A stretch of DNA of 6,612 nt from a bacterium (GCA_029946075.1 JAQSDT010000133.1:1-6612), one strand, 5' to 3'; shown: positions 1 to 5,785, counted from the first letter of the stretch. Translations and numbers: made by a program. The notes: a model not told the origin generated them from the sequence alone.

Positions 1-534
1 AAGGTTCATGACCAGCGCGGTGGCCGCGCCGGCAAAGCTCGAGATCGCAAGGCCCGACAAAATGAGGATTAGCAGCCCGGCGTTGCGGCCGGCGATCGAC
101 AGCAGCACGAACACCGAGCCGAAGGCCGCGACGATCGCCGCGACCGGCAGCGCATAGGAGCGCACGTCGGCGAGCCCGAGCGCGATCACCAGCACCGCGC
201 CAAAAGCCGCCGATTGCGGCGCGCCGAACAGCGAGGGCGACGCCAGCGGATTGCGCAGCAGGCCCTGCAGCGACGCGCCGGAGAGGCCGAGGATGGCGCC
301 GATCGCCAGCGCCAGCAGCGTGCGCGGCAGGCGGATCTCGCGCACGATCACCTGCGCCACGTCGCTGCCGCCGCCGAACAGCGCCTGCGTCACCGCCAGC
401 GGCGACAGCCGCACCGGCCCGATGCCGAGCGAAATCAGCATCAGCAGCGCGACGAGCGCCGACAGCGCCGCGACCGCGCCGATGCGGCGGCGCGCGGCGG
501 CCCCGCTGCTTTGAGCTATGGCATCGACACTCAT
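1..534 (-). CDS. FecCD/BtuC-family ABC transporter permease, 3' end cut off by window
   Basis: Inner-membrane permease subunit of an ABC importer for iron-siderophore, heme or cobalamin. Read on the minus strand, an open frame runs from ATG at 534-532 to base 1 without a stop, giving the first 178 residues of a family usually about 330-350 long. Visible features are a hydrophobic first membrane segment (about residues 18-40) and the family signature at about 70-114: an L-P-R-T start, a G-L-S-G-A-S-L-Q-G stretch, R-N-P-L-A, then a Gly/Ala-rich segment. Further hydrophobic segments follow at about 114-122, 128-146 and 152-175. A GGACG-type ribosome-binding site lies just upstream of the ATG. 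It diverges from a TonB receptor preceded by a cobalamin riboswitch, so corrinoid import (a BtuC role) is the best inference; iron-siderophore import is the alternative. The binding protein and ATPase partners would lie outside the window. Confidence 0.9.
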   Translation of the reverse strand, partial: MSVDAIAQSSGAAARRRIGAVAALSALVALLMLISLGIGPVRLSPLAVTQALFGGGSDVAQVIVREIRLPRTLLALAIGAILGLSGASLQGLLRNPLASPSLFGAPQSAAFGAVLVIALGLADVRSYALPVAAIVAAFGSVFVLLSIAGRNAGLLILILSGLAISSFAGAATALVMNL

Positions 535-588
535 CAATCGTCCTAAAGCAGCTTTACCCGTCCCGGTACAGATGTTCGGGGGAAGTGC

Positions 589-608
589 GTGCGACAAATA
601 TATCGCAC
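589..608. promoter_or_regulatory. 6-8-6 inverted repeat in divergent intergenic region, possible operator
   Basis: GTGCGA (589-594) and its exact reverse complement TCGCAC (603-608) flank an AT-rich 8-base centre, CAAATATA. It lies 55 bases upstream of the permease start and upstream of the proposed receptor promoter. The layout fits a binding site for a dimeric regulator, but the arms are short and could arise by chance in GC-rich DNA. No regulator family is assigned. Confidence 0.3.
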
Positions 609-644
609 TCGTCCAGCGAGGATCGCGGGTGGCCCCGGCCGGCA

Positions 645-674
645 TTGACTCGGACTTTGACTAACTTCTACCAT
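645..674 (+). promoter_or_regulatory. candidate sigma-70-type promoter for riboswitch/receptor transcript
   Basis: TTGACT (645-650) matches the -35 consensus at five of six positions. After 18 bases comes TACCAT (669-674), a weaker -10 with four of six matches. The predicted transcription start, about 681, coincides with the first base of the riboswitch P1 stem, which supports the assignment. The sequence alone does not prove promoter activity. Confidence 0.4.
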
Positions 675-680
675 AATTTC

Positions 681-851
681 GACGGTTCCCGTTTTGGGGA
701 TCAAAAGGGAATGCGGTGCGGGGAAAGCTCCCCAATTCCGCGGCTGCCCCCGCAACTGTAAGCGGTGAATCTTTCGTCACGCGCCACTGGGAATCTCGGT
801 CCTGGGAAGGCGACGAAAGGTATCGACCCGCGAGCCAGGAGACCTGCCGTC
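681..851 (+). ncRNA. cobalamin (B12) riboswitch
   Basis: A cis-acting RNA aptamer that binds adenosylcobalamin or related corrinoids and lowers expression of the downstream gene when ligand is plentiful. Closing stem P1 is GACGG (681-685) with CCGTC (847-851). The next stem is TTCCC (686-690) with GGGAA (707-711). A GCGG/CCGC arm (713-716 with 738-741) carries an inner GGGGA/TCCCC hairpin (720-724 with 729-733). Conserved family elements are present: CTGCCCCCGCAACTGTAA (744-761), GCCACTGG (783-790), CTGGGAAGGC (802-811) and the B12 box AGCCAGGAGACCTGCC (833-848). A perfect 8-bp stem (771-778 with 812-819) encloses the GCC/GGC pairing (783-785 with 809-811). It sits 126 bases before the TonB receptor start on the same strand, so that receptor is the regulated gene. 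Confidence 0.95.
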
Positions 852-912
852 AGCCGTGGTCACACGCGAAGATGTCGGTCGGGGAGTACAGACATTAGCT
901 TCACCTGATGCC

Positions 913-969
913 CAGCGCAGAGTGGTGAGACTTGGTTCGCTGTGACGTGCCACTGACGTCATACCGAGG
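913..969 (+). promoter_or_regulatory. candidate riboswitch expression platform: two adjacent hairpins ahead of the start codon
   Basis: Hairpin A is CAGCG (913-917) with CGCTG (938-942), with a 20-base loop. Hairpin B begins at the next base: TGACGT (943-948) with ACGTCA (956-961), loop GCCACTG. The weak Shine-Dalgarno CGAGG (965-969) follows four bases later, eight bases before the ATG. The loop of A contains AGTGG (921-925), complementary to CCACT (950-954) in the loop of B, so the loops could kiss or the two folds could be alternatives. There is no T-run after either hairpin, so control of translation initiation seems likelier than transcription termination. The pairings are read from the sequence; the role is inferred. 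Confidence 0.4.
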
Positions 970-977
970 CCACAACC

Positions 978-3251
978 ATGTCTACCATCCCAGCAACCGC
1001 CGGACGGCGCCGCCGTCTCTGGCTAGCTTCCAGCATCCTTGTGCCGATCGTAATGCTTGGCATTTCAATCGCCCACGCGCAGACGCCGCCATCCGATCAG
1101 TTGCCGCCGGTTGAGGTCAGCCCGCCCGGTGATCAGAACCGCACCCGCGCCAGGCCGACCTATGACGAAGGCAGCGTCGGGCGCCGCGTTGCGCCCAGTC
1201 CGAGACCTTCCACTGCCGCCAACCCAGCTTCAGGACCGAATTCGAACGTTGCGTCGCAGGGCGCGGGGCAGGGTGGTAACGCCATCGTCGGTGCCTCCTC
1301 GACCGTGATCACGGCCGATGAGATTGCGCATTCGCCGTCACAAACGCTCGCGGAAATCATCGCTCAGGTGCCGGGTGTGCAGTTGCAAACGCTGTTCGGC
1401 GGCGTCAACGGCGCCAAGACGTCGGTCGATTTGCGCGGCTTTGGCGCGTTCGCGACCAACAACACGCTGTTCCTGCTCAACGGCCGCCGTCTCAATGACG
1501 TCGACAAGGCTGGCTTCGACCTTTCGACCATCCCGCTCAATTCGATCGAGCGCATCGAGATCACCCGCGGCAACAGCGGCGCGGTACTTTACGGCGACAA
1601 CGCGGTCGGCGGCGTCATCAACATCGTCACCAGGACCGGTGTGAGCGGACCTCCGGTCGCAATCAAGGCCGAGGCTGGATACAGCTCCTTCAACCAGCGC
1701 ATGGCAGCGATCTCCACCGCGGTCAATTCGGGGCCATGGTCGGCGTCGTTCTATGGCAACGGCATCAAATCGGACGGCTACCGGGTCAACAACGCGCTCG
1801 ACCAGCGCAACGGCGTCGGCAACATCAACTACACGACGCCGGATCTCACGGCGTTCCTGACCGTCACCGGAAGCGATCAAAAGCTGGGCTTCCCGGGCGG
1901 CCGGCTGGTAGATCCGTCGATCAGCGTCAATCAACTCGTGACCGCCCGCACCGGCACCGGCACGCCGTTCGACTACGGCAACCAGCAGACTGCCAGCGTC
2001 ACGACAGGATTCACGAAAACGCTGATGAACGGCGTCGACCTCATCGTTGACGGCGGATACCGGAAAAGGGACACGCAGAGCGGCTTCTTCGGCCTGGTGC
2101 CGACCGCCAGCTTTACGTCGACCTACCTTGACGCTGCCTTGCAGACCTGGTCGATCACGCCGCGCCTGAGCATCAAGAATACGATTCTGGGGCTTCCTTC
2201 GACGATCCTGACCGGCATCGACTATTACGATTCGACATTCAACCAGCAGCGCGGTGCCTTCAAAGGCCTTGCGCCGACCCACGTCTACGACATCGCACAG
2301 CAGACGCTGGGAGGTTACTGGCAGCACACGATCGGCCTGCTGCCGACGACCGACATCTCCTATGGCGCACGCGTTCAGAACACCCGGGTCTCGGCGCGTG
2401 ATCGTTACGACGGCACGGCGCCCGGTTGCGCCATGTTCTTCGATTGCAGCGCTCCAGCCTCTCCGCTGAACACCAGCGAAACGAACTATGCGTTCCATGC
2501 GGGCGTCGAGCATCGTTTCACCAACGTCTTCTCGGTGTTCGGTCGCGTCGCCAGCGCATTCCGTACGCCTGATGTCGACGAGCGCGTTTCGACGGGGCCG
2601 GCCTTCGGCCCGCCGCCGTTCTTCGATCCAATCCCCGGTAACTTCAAGCTGAAGACCCAGACCTCGCAGGACATCGAAGGCGGCTTCCGGGTCAAGACCA
2701 ATGTGTTCCAGGTGCAGACCAGCATCTATGCGATGGATCTCGAGAACGAGATCCACTTCAACCCGGCGCTGTTCTATAACGTCAATCTCGATCCGACCCG
2801 TCGCTACGGCGCCGAAACTAGCGCCGCACTGCGCGTCAGCGATACCGTGACGTTCCGGGGCGGTTTGGCCTATACGCGTGCTATATTCCGCGAAGGTCCG
2901 TTTACGGGTAACGACGTGCCGCTGGTGTCGCGTCATACCGGCAATCTCGGCGTGACCTGGAACATCTGGCAGAACTATCTTGTGTTCGACGCCACGCTGC
3001 GCGCGTGGAGCGAGCGCTTCATGGACAACGACCAGGTCAACTCGCGCGGCCCGCTGATTCCAGCCAGCGCCACCGCCGATCTGAAGCTCAGTGGTCAGGT
3101 CGACCGTTTCTTCTGGTCGGTCGGCGTGAACAACGTGCTGAATGCGCTGTACTACGACTACGCGATCGCCAGTACCTTCACACCGGGCCGCTTCTCGGCC
3201 TATCCGCTGCCCGGCCGCACCTACATGGTGAAAGCCGGCGCGACGTTCTGA
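978..3251 (+). CDS. TonB-dependent outer-membrane receptor, probable cobalamin/corrinoid (BtuB-type)
   Basis: A 757-residue outer-membrane, ligand-gated channel powered by TonB-ExbBD. Residues 1-34 are a signal peptide: Arg-rich start, hydrophobic core, cleavage after A-H-A with Gln at 35. A TonB-box-like segment L-P-P-V-E-V lies at 42-47, followed by a Pro/Ser/Asn/Gly-rich linker to about 104. The plug domain spans about 105-220, with V-D-L-R-G-F-G (150-156), L-F-L-L-N-G-R (164-170), I-E-R-I-E-I-T-R-G (190-198) and a Y-G-D-N-A-V-G-G-V-I-N-I-V-T (205-218) stretch typical of the family. The rest is the beta-barrel, ending in a terminal Phe as outer-membrane proteins usually do. A C-x5-C pair in the barrel may form a loop disulfide. 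The cobalamin riboswitch upstream and the divergent FecCD permease point to corrinoid uptake. It is longer than enteric BtuB (about 600), so substrate identity is inferred from regulation, not from the protein. The start is preceded by CGAGG at 965-969. Confidence 0.93.
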   Translation: MSTIPATAGRRRRLWLASSILVPIVMLGISIAHAQTPPSDQLPPVEVSPPGDQNRTRARPTYDEGSVGRRVAPSPRPSTAANPASGPNSNVASQGAGQGGNAIVGASSTVITADEIAHSPSQTLAEIIAQVPGVQLQTLFGGVNGAKTSVDLRGFGAFATNNTLFLLNGRRLNDVDKAGFDLSTIPLNSIERIEITRGNSGAVLYGDNAVGGVINIVTRTGVSGPPVAIKAEAGYSSFNQRMAAISTAVNSGPWSASFYGNGIKSDGYRVNNALDQRNGVGNINYTTPDLTAFLTVTGSDQKLGFPGGRLVDPSISVNQLVTARTGTGTPFDYGNQQTASVTTGFTKTLMNGVDLIVDGGYRKRDTQSGFFGLVPTASFTSTYLDAALQTWSITPRLSIKNTILGLPSTILTGIDYYDSTFNQQRGAFKGLAPTHVYDIAQQTLGGYWQHTIGLLPTTDISYGARVQNTRVSARDRYDGTAPGCAMFFDCSAPASPLNTSETNYAFHAGVEHRFTNVFSVFGRVASAFRTPDVDERVSTGPAFGPPPFFDPIPGNFKLKTQTSQDIEGGFRVKTNVFQVQTSIYAMDLENEIHFNPALFYNVNLDPTRRYGAETSAALRVSDTVTFRGGLAYTRAIFREGPFTGNDVPLVSRHTGNLGVTWNIWQNYLVFDATLRAWSERFMDNDQVNSRGPLIPASATADLKLSGQVDRFFWSVGVNNVLNALYYDYAIASTFTPGRFSAYPLPGRTYMVKAGATF

Positions 3252-3259
3252 CGGAAACG

Positions 3260-3286
3260 GCCGGTTCGGCATCCCGCCGGGCCGGC
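3260..3286 (+). terminator. GC-rich hairpin after the receptor gene, possible weak terminator
   Basis: An 11-bp stem (3260-3270 with 3276-3286, including two G-U wobbles) closes a five-base ATCCC loop and begins eight bases after the receptor stop codon. An AAA lies upstream, but the downstream strand is CTTGTCCTG, a poor T-tract. It may end transcription inefficiently or protect the 3' end of the mRNA; some read-through into the next gene is possible. Confidence 0.45.
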
Positions 3287-3308
3287 TTGTCCTGATCCGG
3301 CAAGACGT

Positions 3309-3341
3309 TATTCTCTCCGGCCGCAAATGCCGGAGAGAATA
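3309..3341 (+). promoter_or_regulatory. perfect 12-bp inverted repeat enclosing the ribosome-binding site of the next gene
   Basis: TATTCTCTCCGG (3309-3320) pairs exactly with CCGGAGAGAATA (3330-3341) around a nine-base loop. The downstream arm contains GGAGAG (3332-3337), the only good Shine-Dalgarno for the ATG at 3345, seven bases on. In a folded transcript this site would be hidden. There is no T-run after the stem, which argues against an intrinsic terminator. It may be a translational switch or a DNA operator; the sequence cannot tell these apart. Confidence 0.6.
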
Positions 3342-3344
3342 CAC

Positions 3345-4355
3345 ATGCCTGCGCCGTCGGCGGCCATCGAACTGCTGCAGCGAGAAATCGCCAATCCCGA
3401 GACGCAATGGAGCCTCGGTACGTTCGGGGCCATCGCAGAGTTTTCCCGCGACCCTGACGAGCCGGTGCGTCTGACGCAGACGGCGGACACCGTGGCAGCC
3501 GTGACATCGCGCGGCGGCATCGCGCTGAAGCCGCTCGCGGGCAGCCGGCCGTTTGCCTCCGAGAGCATTACGAAGACCGGCTGGAATCAGCGCATCTCGC
3601 TATGCCTGCCTGCGGATGCCTGTACGATGAACCTGCGAACCGCGCTGACCGAACTCGGCGTCGATCGCGAGGCGCCGCGCGAAGAGGATCGCGAGTCCAT
3701 CCTGTTCGATCTCGGCCTCGGCGCGTTGCAGGCGGATTTTTGCGTGCGCATCGCGGATCGCGATCTGGCCGCGCGGTTGCGCGCGCATGTCGGCCGCGCC
3801 GTGTTCGAGCCGGATAATCCCGCGATGGGAATGATCCTCGCCGGAAATCCGCATCGCGTTTTCTTCAGCCGGCTGGGGCGCGTCGAAGTCTATCAGCCGA
3901 TCCCGCCGCCATCGGGCAAGAGCCCGGAGGGCCCGCACACCCATGTGCTGCCGAAACTGCTGAAGAGCGGCCGGACTCATCCGGCCACCGAGCCGGTTCC
4001 CGAAGGCTGGGTTCCCTGCGCACATCTGTACCCGGCACACCCGGTGCGCGACGCGCTCGGTGAACCCCGGCCGTTCGATGCCGCGCGTTACCATGCGTTC
4101 CAGCGGATGATGGCGGCTTACGGCGATCCGGCCGCGCTGGCGATCAAGCATCGGGTGGTCGATGCGGTAGCGGCAGGCGAGCCGCCTGCTTCCGTGGCGA
4201 GCGACCGTCATGGCCGAACCGGCATGCGCATCGCACTGCGTCAGATAAAGGCGGAAGGCAACGCACCGGCTGCGCTCGCCGCCTGGCTTGCGAACTTCGA
4301 TCAAGGCAGCCCCGACGAGCCGGAAGACGACGCGGCCTTTCACCATAACGGCTGA
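3345..4355 (+). CDS. hypothetical protein of 336 aa downstream of the cobalamin-regulated receptor
   Basis: I do not recognise a function. It is a soluble-looking protein with no signal peptide or membrane segment. The start at 3345 is chosen because GGAGAG precedes it by seven bases; an in-frame ATG at 3327 would add six residues but has no ribosome-binding site. From 3345 numbering, the N-terminal half carries scattered Cys residues (about 87, 93, 133). The middle has a striking G-K-S-P-E-G-P-H-T-H-V-L-P segment (about 191-203), then P-E-G-W-V-P-C-A-H-L-Y-P-A-H-P (about 219-233). The C-terminal third looks helical and ends in an acidic tail. The His/Cys cluster (about 198, 200, 212, 225, 227, 232) could bind a metal, which is speculation. 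It lies 93 bases after the receptor on the same strand, behind a possible weak terminator, so a link with corrinoid or cobalt handling is possible but unproven. It may belong to a domain-of-unknown-function family common in Bradyrhizobiaceae. Confidence 0.85.
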   Translation: MPAPSAAIELLQREIANPETQWSLGTFGAIAEFSRDPDEPVRLTQTADTVAAVTSRGGIALKPLAGSRPFASESITKTGWNQRISLCLPADACTMNLRTALTELGVDREAPREEDRESILFDLGLGALQADFCVRIADRDLAARLRAHVGRAVFEPDNPAMGMILAGNPHRVFFSRLGRVEVYQPIPPPSGKSPEGPHTHVLPKLLKSGRTHPATEPVPEGWVPCAHLYPAHPVRDALGEPRPFDAARYHAFQRMMAAYGDPAALAIKHRVVDAVAAGEPPASVASDRHGRTGMRIALRQIKAEGNAPAALAAWLANFDQGSPDEPEDDAAFHHNG

Positions 4356-4469
4356 TTTGGCGCGAAAGCAGGGCGATTTCGACCGAAAATAACGTCCTGC
4401 AGGCTTCGATCCGTGATAAACCGACCGCCAAACACGCGACGATATCGGTCGTGATTTCAGAGGTATGCC
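4356..4469. other. intergenic spacer with no clear element
   Basis: A 114-base gap between the hypothetical gene and the small basic protein pair. I find no convincing terminator or promoter. An imperfect palindrome around GATATC (4441-4446) lies about 25 bases before the next start codon, but its arms are interrupted. Confidence 0.3.
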
Positions 4470-4709
4470 ATGGACGAAGAGCCGAAAAGCGCCGCCGAGA
4501 TGAAGGAGATCCGGCTCAAGCGCAAGCGGACCCAGGAAGTCGAGGGCATCAAGGCGATGGCCGAGATCGCGGCGGCCGACATTGCCATCCGTAAGCGGAC
4601 CGAAAAGCTGCGCGCGCTCCGGCTGGCCAAGGAAGCCGCCGATCTGCAGAATCCACCGGAACCGAAGACCAAGGCGAAGGCCAAGGTCAAAGCCAAGGCT
4701 GTTAAGTAA
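4470..4709 (+). CDS. small basic Lys/Ala-rich protein, 79 aa (first of a related pair)
   Basis: Function unknown. It has a strong ribosome-binding site, AGAGGT (4459-4464), five bases before the ATG. The protein is Lys/Arg/Glu/Ala-rich and probably helical (possibly coiled coil) from about 8 to 58. It contains K-L-R-A-L-R-L-A-K-E-A-A at 46-57, then a Pro-containing hinge (62-65) and a lysine-alanine tail (66-79). Such tails resemble those of histone-H1-like or other nucleic-acid-binding small proteins, so DNA or RNA binding is a reasonable guess and no more. The next gene starts 12 bases after the stop and encodes a similar protein, so the two are probably co-transcribed. Confidence 0.8.
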   Translation: MDEEPKSAAEMKEIRLKRKRTQEVEGIKAMAEIAAADIAIRKRTEKLRALRLAKEAADLQNPPEPKTKAKAKVKAKAVK

Positions 4710-4721
4710 GGCTGAACCGAA

Positions 4722-5006
4722 ATGTCCAAAGATGATCGCGACCGCGCCCAGGCGCGCGCCGACAAGGTGACGAGGGCCGCGCAAGACGCCAGGTCCGGCA
4801 AGGCCGACCGAGACGCGGCGTCGCGGGCCGTGCTCGACAATATGGCCAAGCTGAAGGCCATGCGGCTGGCACGCGAAGCGGCCGAGCCTCCGCGCGCGCC
4901 CGTCGCCAAGAAGGCCGCCCGCGCCAAGACGAAGCGGGCGGATGAAAAGACGCCGGCGCTGTCGGATTGGCTGGCGAACCAGCAGAGCGGTGGGCGGCGT
5001 ACTTAA
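4722..5006 (+). CDS. small basic protein, 94 aa (second of a related pair)
   Basis: Function unknown. It starts 12 bases after the preceding stop; a TAAGG site (4707-4711) overlapping that stop can serve as ribosome-binding site, at a longish spacing of ten. The N-terminal third is highly charged. K-L-K-A-M-R-L-A-R-E-A-A at 43-54 closely matches the motif in the upstream protein, and both then have a Pro-rich hinge and a Lys/Ala/Arg tail (here about 61-73). Unlike its neighbour it continues into a short segment with P-A-L-S-D-W-L-A (78-85) that could be a small docking helix. The layout suggests duplication and divergence, with nucleic-acid binding as a guess. It converges on the minus-strand gene ending at 5031. 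Confidence 0.8.
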   Translation: MSKDDRDRAQARADKVTRAAQDARSGKADRDAASRAVLDNMAKLKAMRLAREAAEPPRAPVAKKAARAKTKRADEKTPALSDWLANQQSGGRRT

Positions 5007-5017
5007 AACTGCGCGCC

Positions 5018-5031
5018 GCGCTGTTGAGCGC
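5018..5031. terminator. short hairpin between convergent genes, weak terminator candidate
   Basis: GCGCT (5018-5022) pairs with AGCGC (5027-5031) around GTTG, in the 24-base gap between convergent stop codons. On the minus strand a TTTT follows about ten bases later (near 5006-5009), too far for a classic terminator. Low-confidence call. Confidence 0.25.
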
Positions 5032-5273
5032 TACGCCGGCCCCGGCCAGTCGATCATCGAGCGCGTCTTGTTCTCGGCGTCGTAGACCTGCACCTGCAGC
5101 ATCTGAAACCTGTTCTTCAGCGCCATGCCGGCTTCTTCGGCGGCCTCGACCGTTTCGTGATGCGATTTGAAATGACCGTCCACCACCAGCGAATAACCGG
5201 TGGTCGGCGCCTTGTCGGCGCGGAGAATCTTGCGCGGTTGCGGTTCTTCCGCCGCAATGCGAGGCTTCTTCAT
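5031..5273 (-). CDS. hypothetical protein, 80 aa
   Basis: I do not recognise this family. The start at 5273 is preferred over upstream in-frame starts because GGAG lies five bases before it and translation further upstream gives Arg/Pro-rich, non-protein-like sequence across the palindromic repeat. The N-terminus is basic and Pro-rich (M-K-K-P at 1-4). A compact segment from about 26 reads G-Y-S-L-V-V-D-G-H-F-K (26-36), then a likely helix (about 39-57) and a strand-like V-Q-V-Y-D (61-65), ending in D-W-P-G-P-A. This pattern suits a small strand-helix-strand fold, probably cytoplasmic, as no signal or membrane segment is seen. It faces the pair of basic small proteins convergently. Confidence 0.75.
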   Translation of the reverse strand: MKKPRIAAEEPQPRKILRADKAPTTGYSLVVDGHFKSHHETVEAAEEAGMALKNRFQMLQVQVYDAENKTRSMIDWPGPA

Positions 5274-5375
5274 GATGGCTCCGTGGTGTGCCCTTCGGAT
5301 CGTACGTCGCAAAAAGGGCAGGAAGAATCGTTGAACCGGCGCTAGGATACGGGCCTGACGCGGTCGGATTGAGGT

Positions 5376-5400
5376 CATGCCGTTACTCCGAATCGGCATG
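5376..5400. promoter_or_regulatory. 7-bp inverted repeat between divergent small genes
   Basis: CATGCCG (5376-5382) and CGGCATG (5394-5400) form a perfect inverted repeat around 11 bases. It lies about 38 bases before the start of the 51-aa gene and 100 bases from the divergent 80-aa gene. It could be a leader hairpin or a regulator site. No promoter is clear beside it. Confidence 0.3.
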
Positions 5401-5437
5401 CAGGGCAACGGTGATCGCGAAGGCAAAAAGGCATCCC

Positions 5438-5593
5438 ATGGGCGGACCAAAGACACCGATCGAGCCTCCGAAAAAGGGCGACGACAAGCCGAAGAAACCG
5501 GAACGTGTTCCGGTCGACGACGACGATTTCGAGGACGGCGATTTCGCCACGCCGAAGCGCGATCGCGACGGGACCGACGACGAGCCGTTGTAA
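5438..5593 (+). CDS. small charged, probably disordered protein, 51 aa
   Basis: Function unknown. The ATG at 5438 has an AAAGG ribosome-binding site (5427-5431) six bases upstream; the same frame is open further upstream but lacks a comparable site there. The protein is almost entirely Lys, Pro, Asp, Glu and Arg: a basic, Pro-rich first half with K-K-G-D-D-K-P-K-K-P (12-21), then an acidic block D-D-D-D-F-E-D-G-D-F (27-36), then mixed charge to the end. It has essentially no hydrophobic core, so it is predicted to be unstructured. The good ribosome-binding site and a clean stop before the repeat support a real gene; proof would need conservation or expression data. Confidence 0.6.
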   Translation: MGGPKTPIEPPKKGDDKPKKPERVPVDDDDFEDGDFATPKRDRDGTDDEPL

Positions 5594-5614
5594 GTGGGTC
5601 GTTCGGGAAACCGA

Positions 5615-5720
5615 ACTGTCGTCGCCCGGCTTGACCGGGCGACCCAGTACTCCGAGACGCTTGTGATCGATCGAGAGGCCGCGGCGTACTGGGTCGCCCG
5701 CCTTCGCGGGCGATGACAGT
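5615..5720. repeat. 106-bp palindromic intergenic repeat made of two hairpin arms
   Basis: The left arm (5615-5650) and right arm (5686-5720) are reverse complements of one another: the outer 14 bases match with one mismatch, the inner 14 are identical, and only the middle 7-8 bases differ. Each arm is also a hairpin on its own: GTCGCCCGG/CCGGGCGAC (5621-5629 with 5635-5643) and TCGCCCGC/GCGGGCGA (5694-5701 with 5706-5713) with a CTTC loop. The element is bounded by ACTGTC and GACAGT. It resembles the abundant palindromic repeats of Bradyrhizobium and Rhodopseudomonas genomes, an identification from memory. It encodes nothing and may be a non-autonomous mobile element. Confidence 0.8.
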
Positions 5721-5733
5721 CGAGGTCCCGCAT

Positions 5734-5745
5734 CCCCTGCAGGGG
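5734..5745. repeat. 12-bp perfect palindrome
   Basis: CCCCTGCAGGGG is its own reverse complement and lies 14 bases after the larger palindromic element, about 94 bases before the transporter gene. It could be a regulator site or a remnant of the repeat; nothing else supports a function. Confidence 0.3.
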
Positions 5746-5785
5746 CAGCCATGCAGCGGCATTCATGGACAAATAACGGCTGCCC

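Noticed and set aside
214..546. Plus-strand open frames of 110 and 87 codons near the left edge
   Set aside because: Arg/Gln-rich or Ser/Ala/Arg-rich shadows of the minus-strand FecCD permease, whose signature motifs are clear.
716..898. 60-codon plus-strand open frame inside the riboswitch
   Set aside because: The sequence is fully explained by conserved cobalamin aptamer elements; the frame has no ribosome-binding site or protein-like composition.
3309..3341. The 12-bp inverted repeat as an intrinsic terminator
   Set aside because: The stem is followed by CACATGCC with no T-run, and its 3' arm contains the ribosome-binding site of the next gene.
1338..3407. 689-codon open frame on the minus strand opposite the receptor
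   Set aside because: It is a shadow frame of GC-rich coding DNA: the product is Arg-rich without domains, while the opposite strand encodes a full, recognisable TonB receptor.
3600..4784. 394-codon minus-strand open frame opposite the hypothetical gene and the small basic protein
   Set aside because: It spans two plus-strand genes and their spacer, has Arg/Leu-rich non-domain composition, and the plus-strand frames have good ribosome-binding sites.
5615..5720. Palindromic repeat as a CRISPR unit or an rRNA/tRNA fragment
   Set aside because: There is a single inverted pair with no regularly spaced direct repeats, and no tRNA-like fold or conserved rRNA sequence is visible.
5274..5762. Upstream in-frame extension of the 80-aa minus-strand gene to 243 codons
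   Set aside because: The extension runs through the palindromic repeat and the opposite small gene and is Arg/Pro-rich; the start at 5273 has a good ribosome-binding site.
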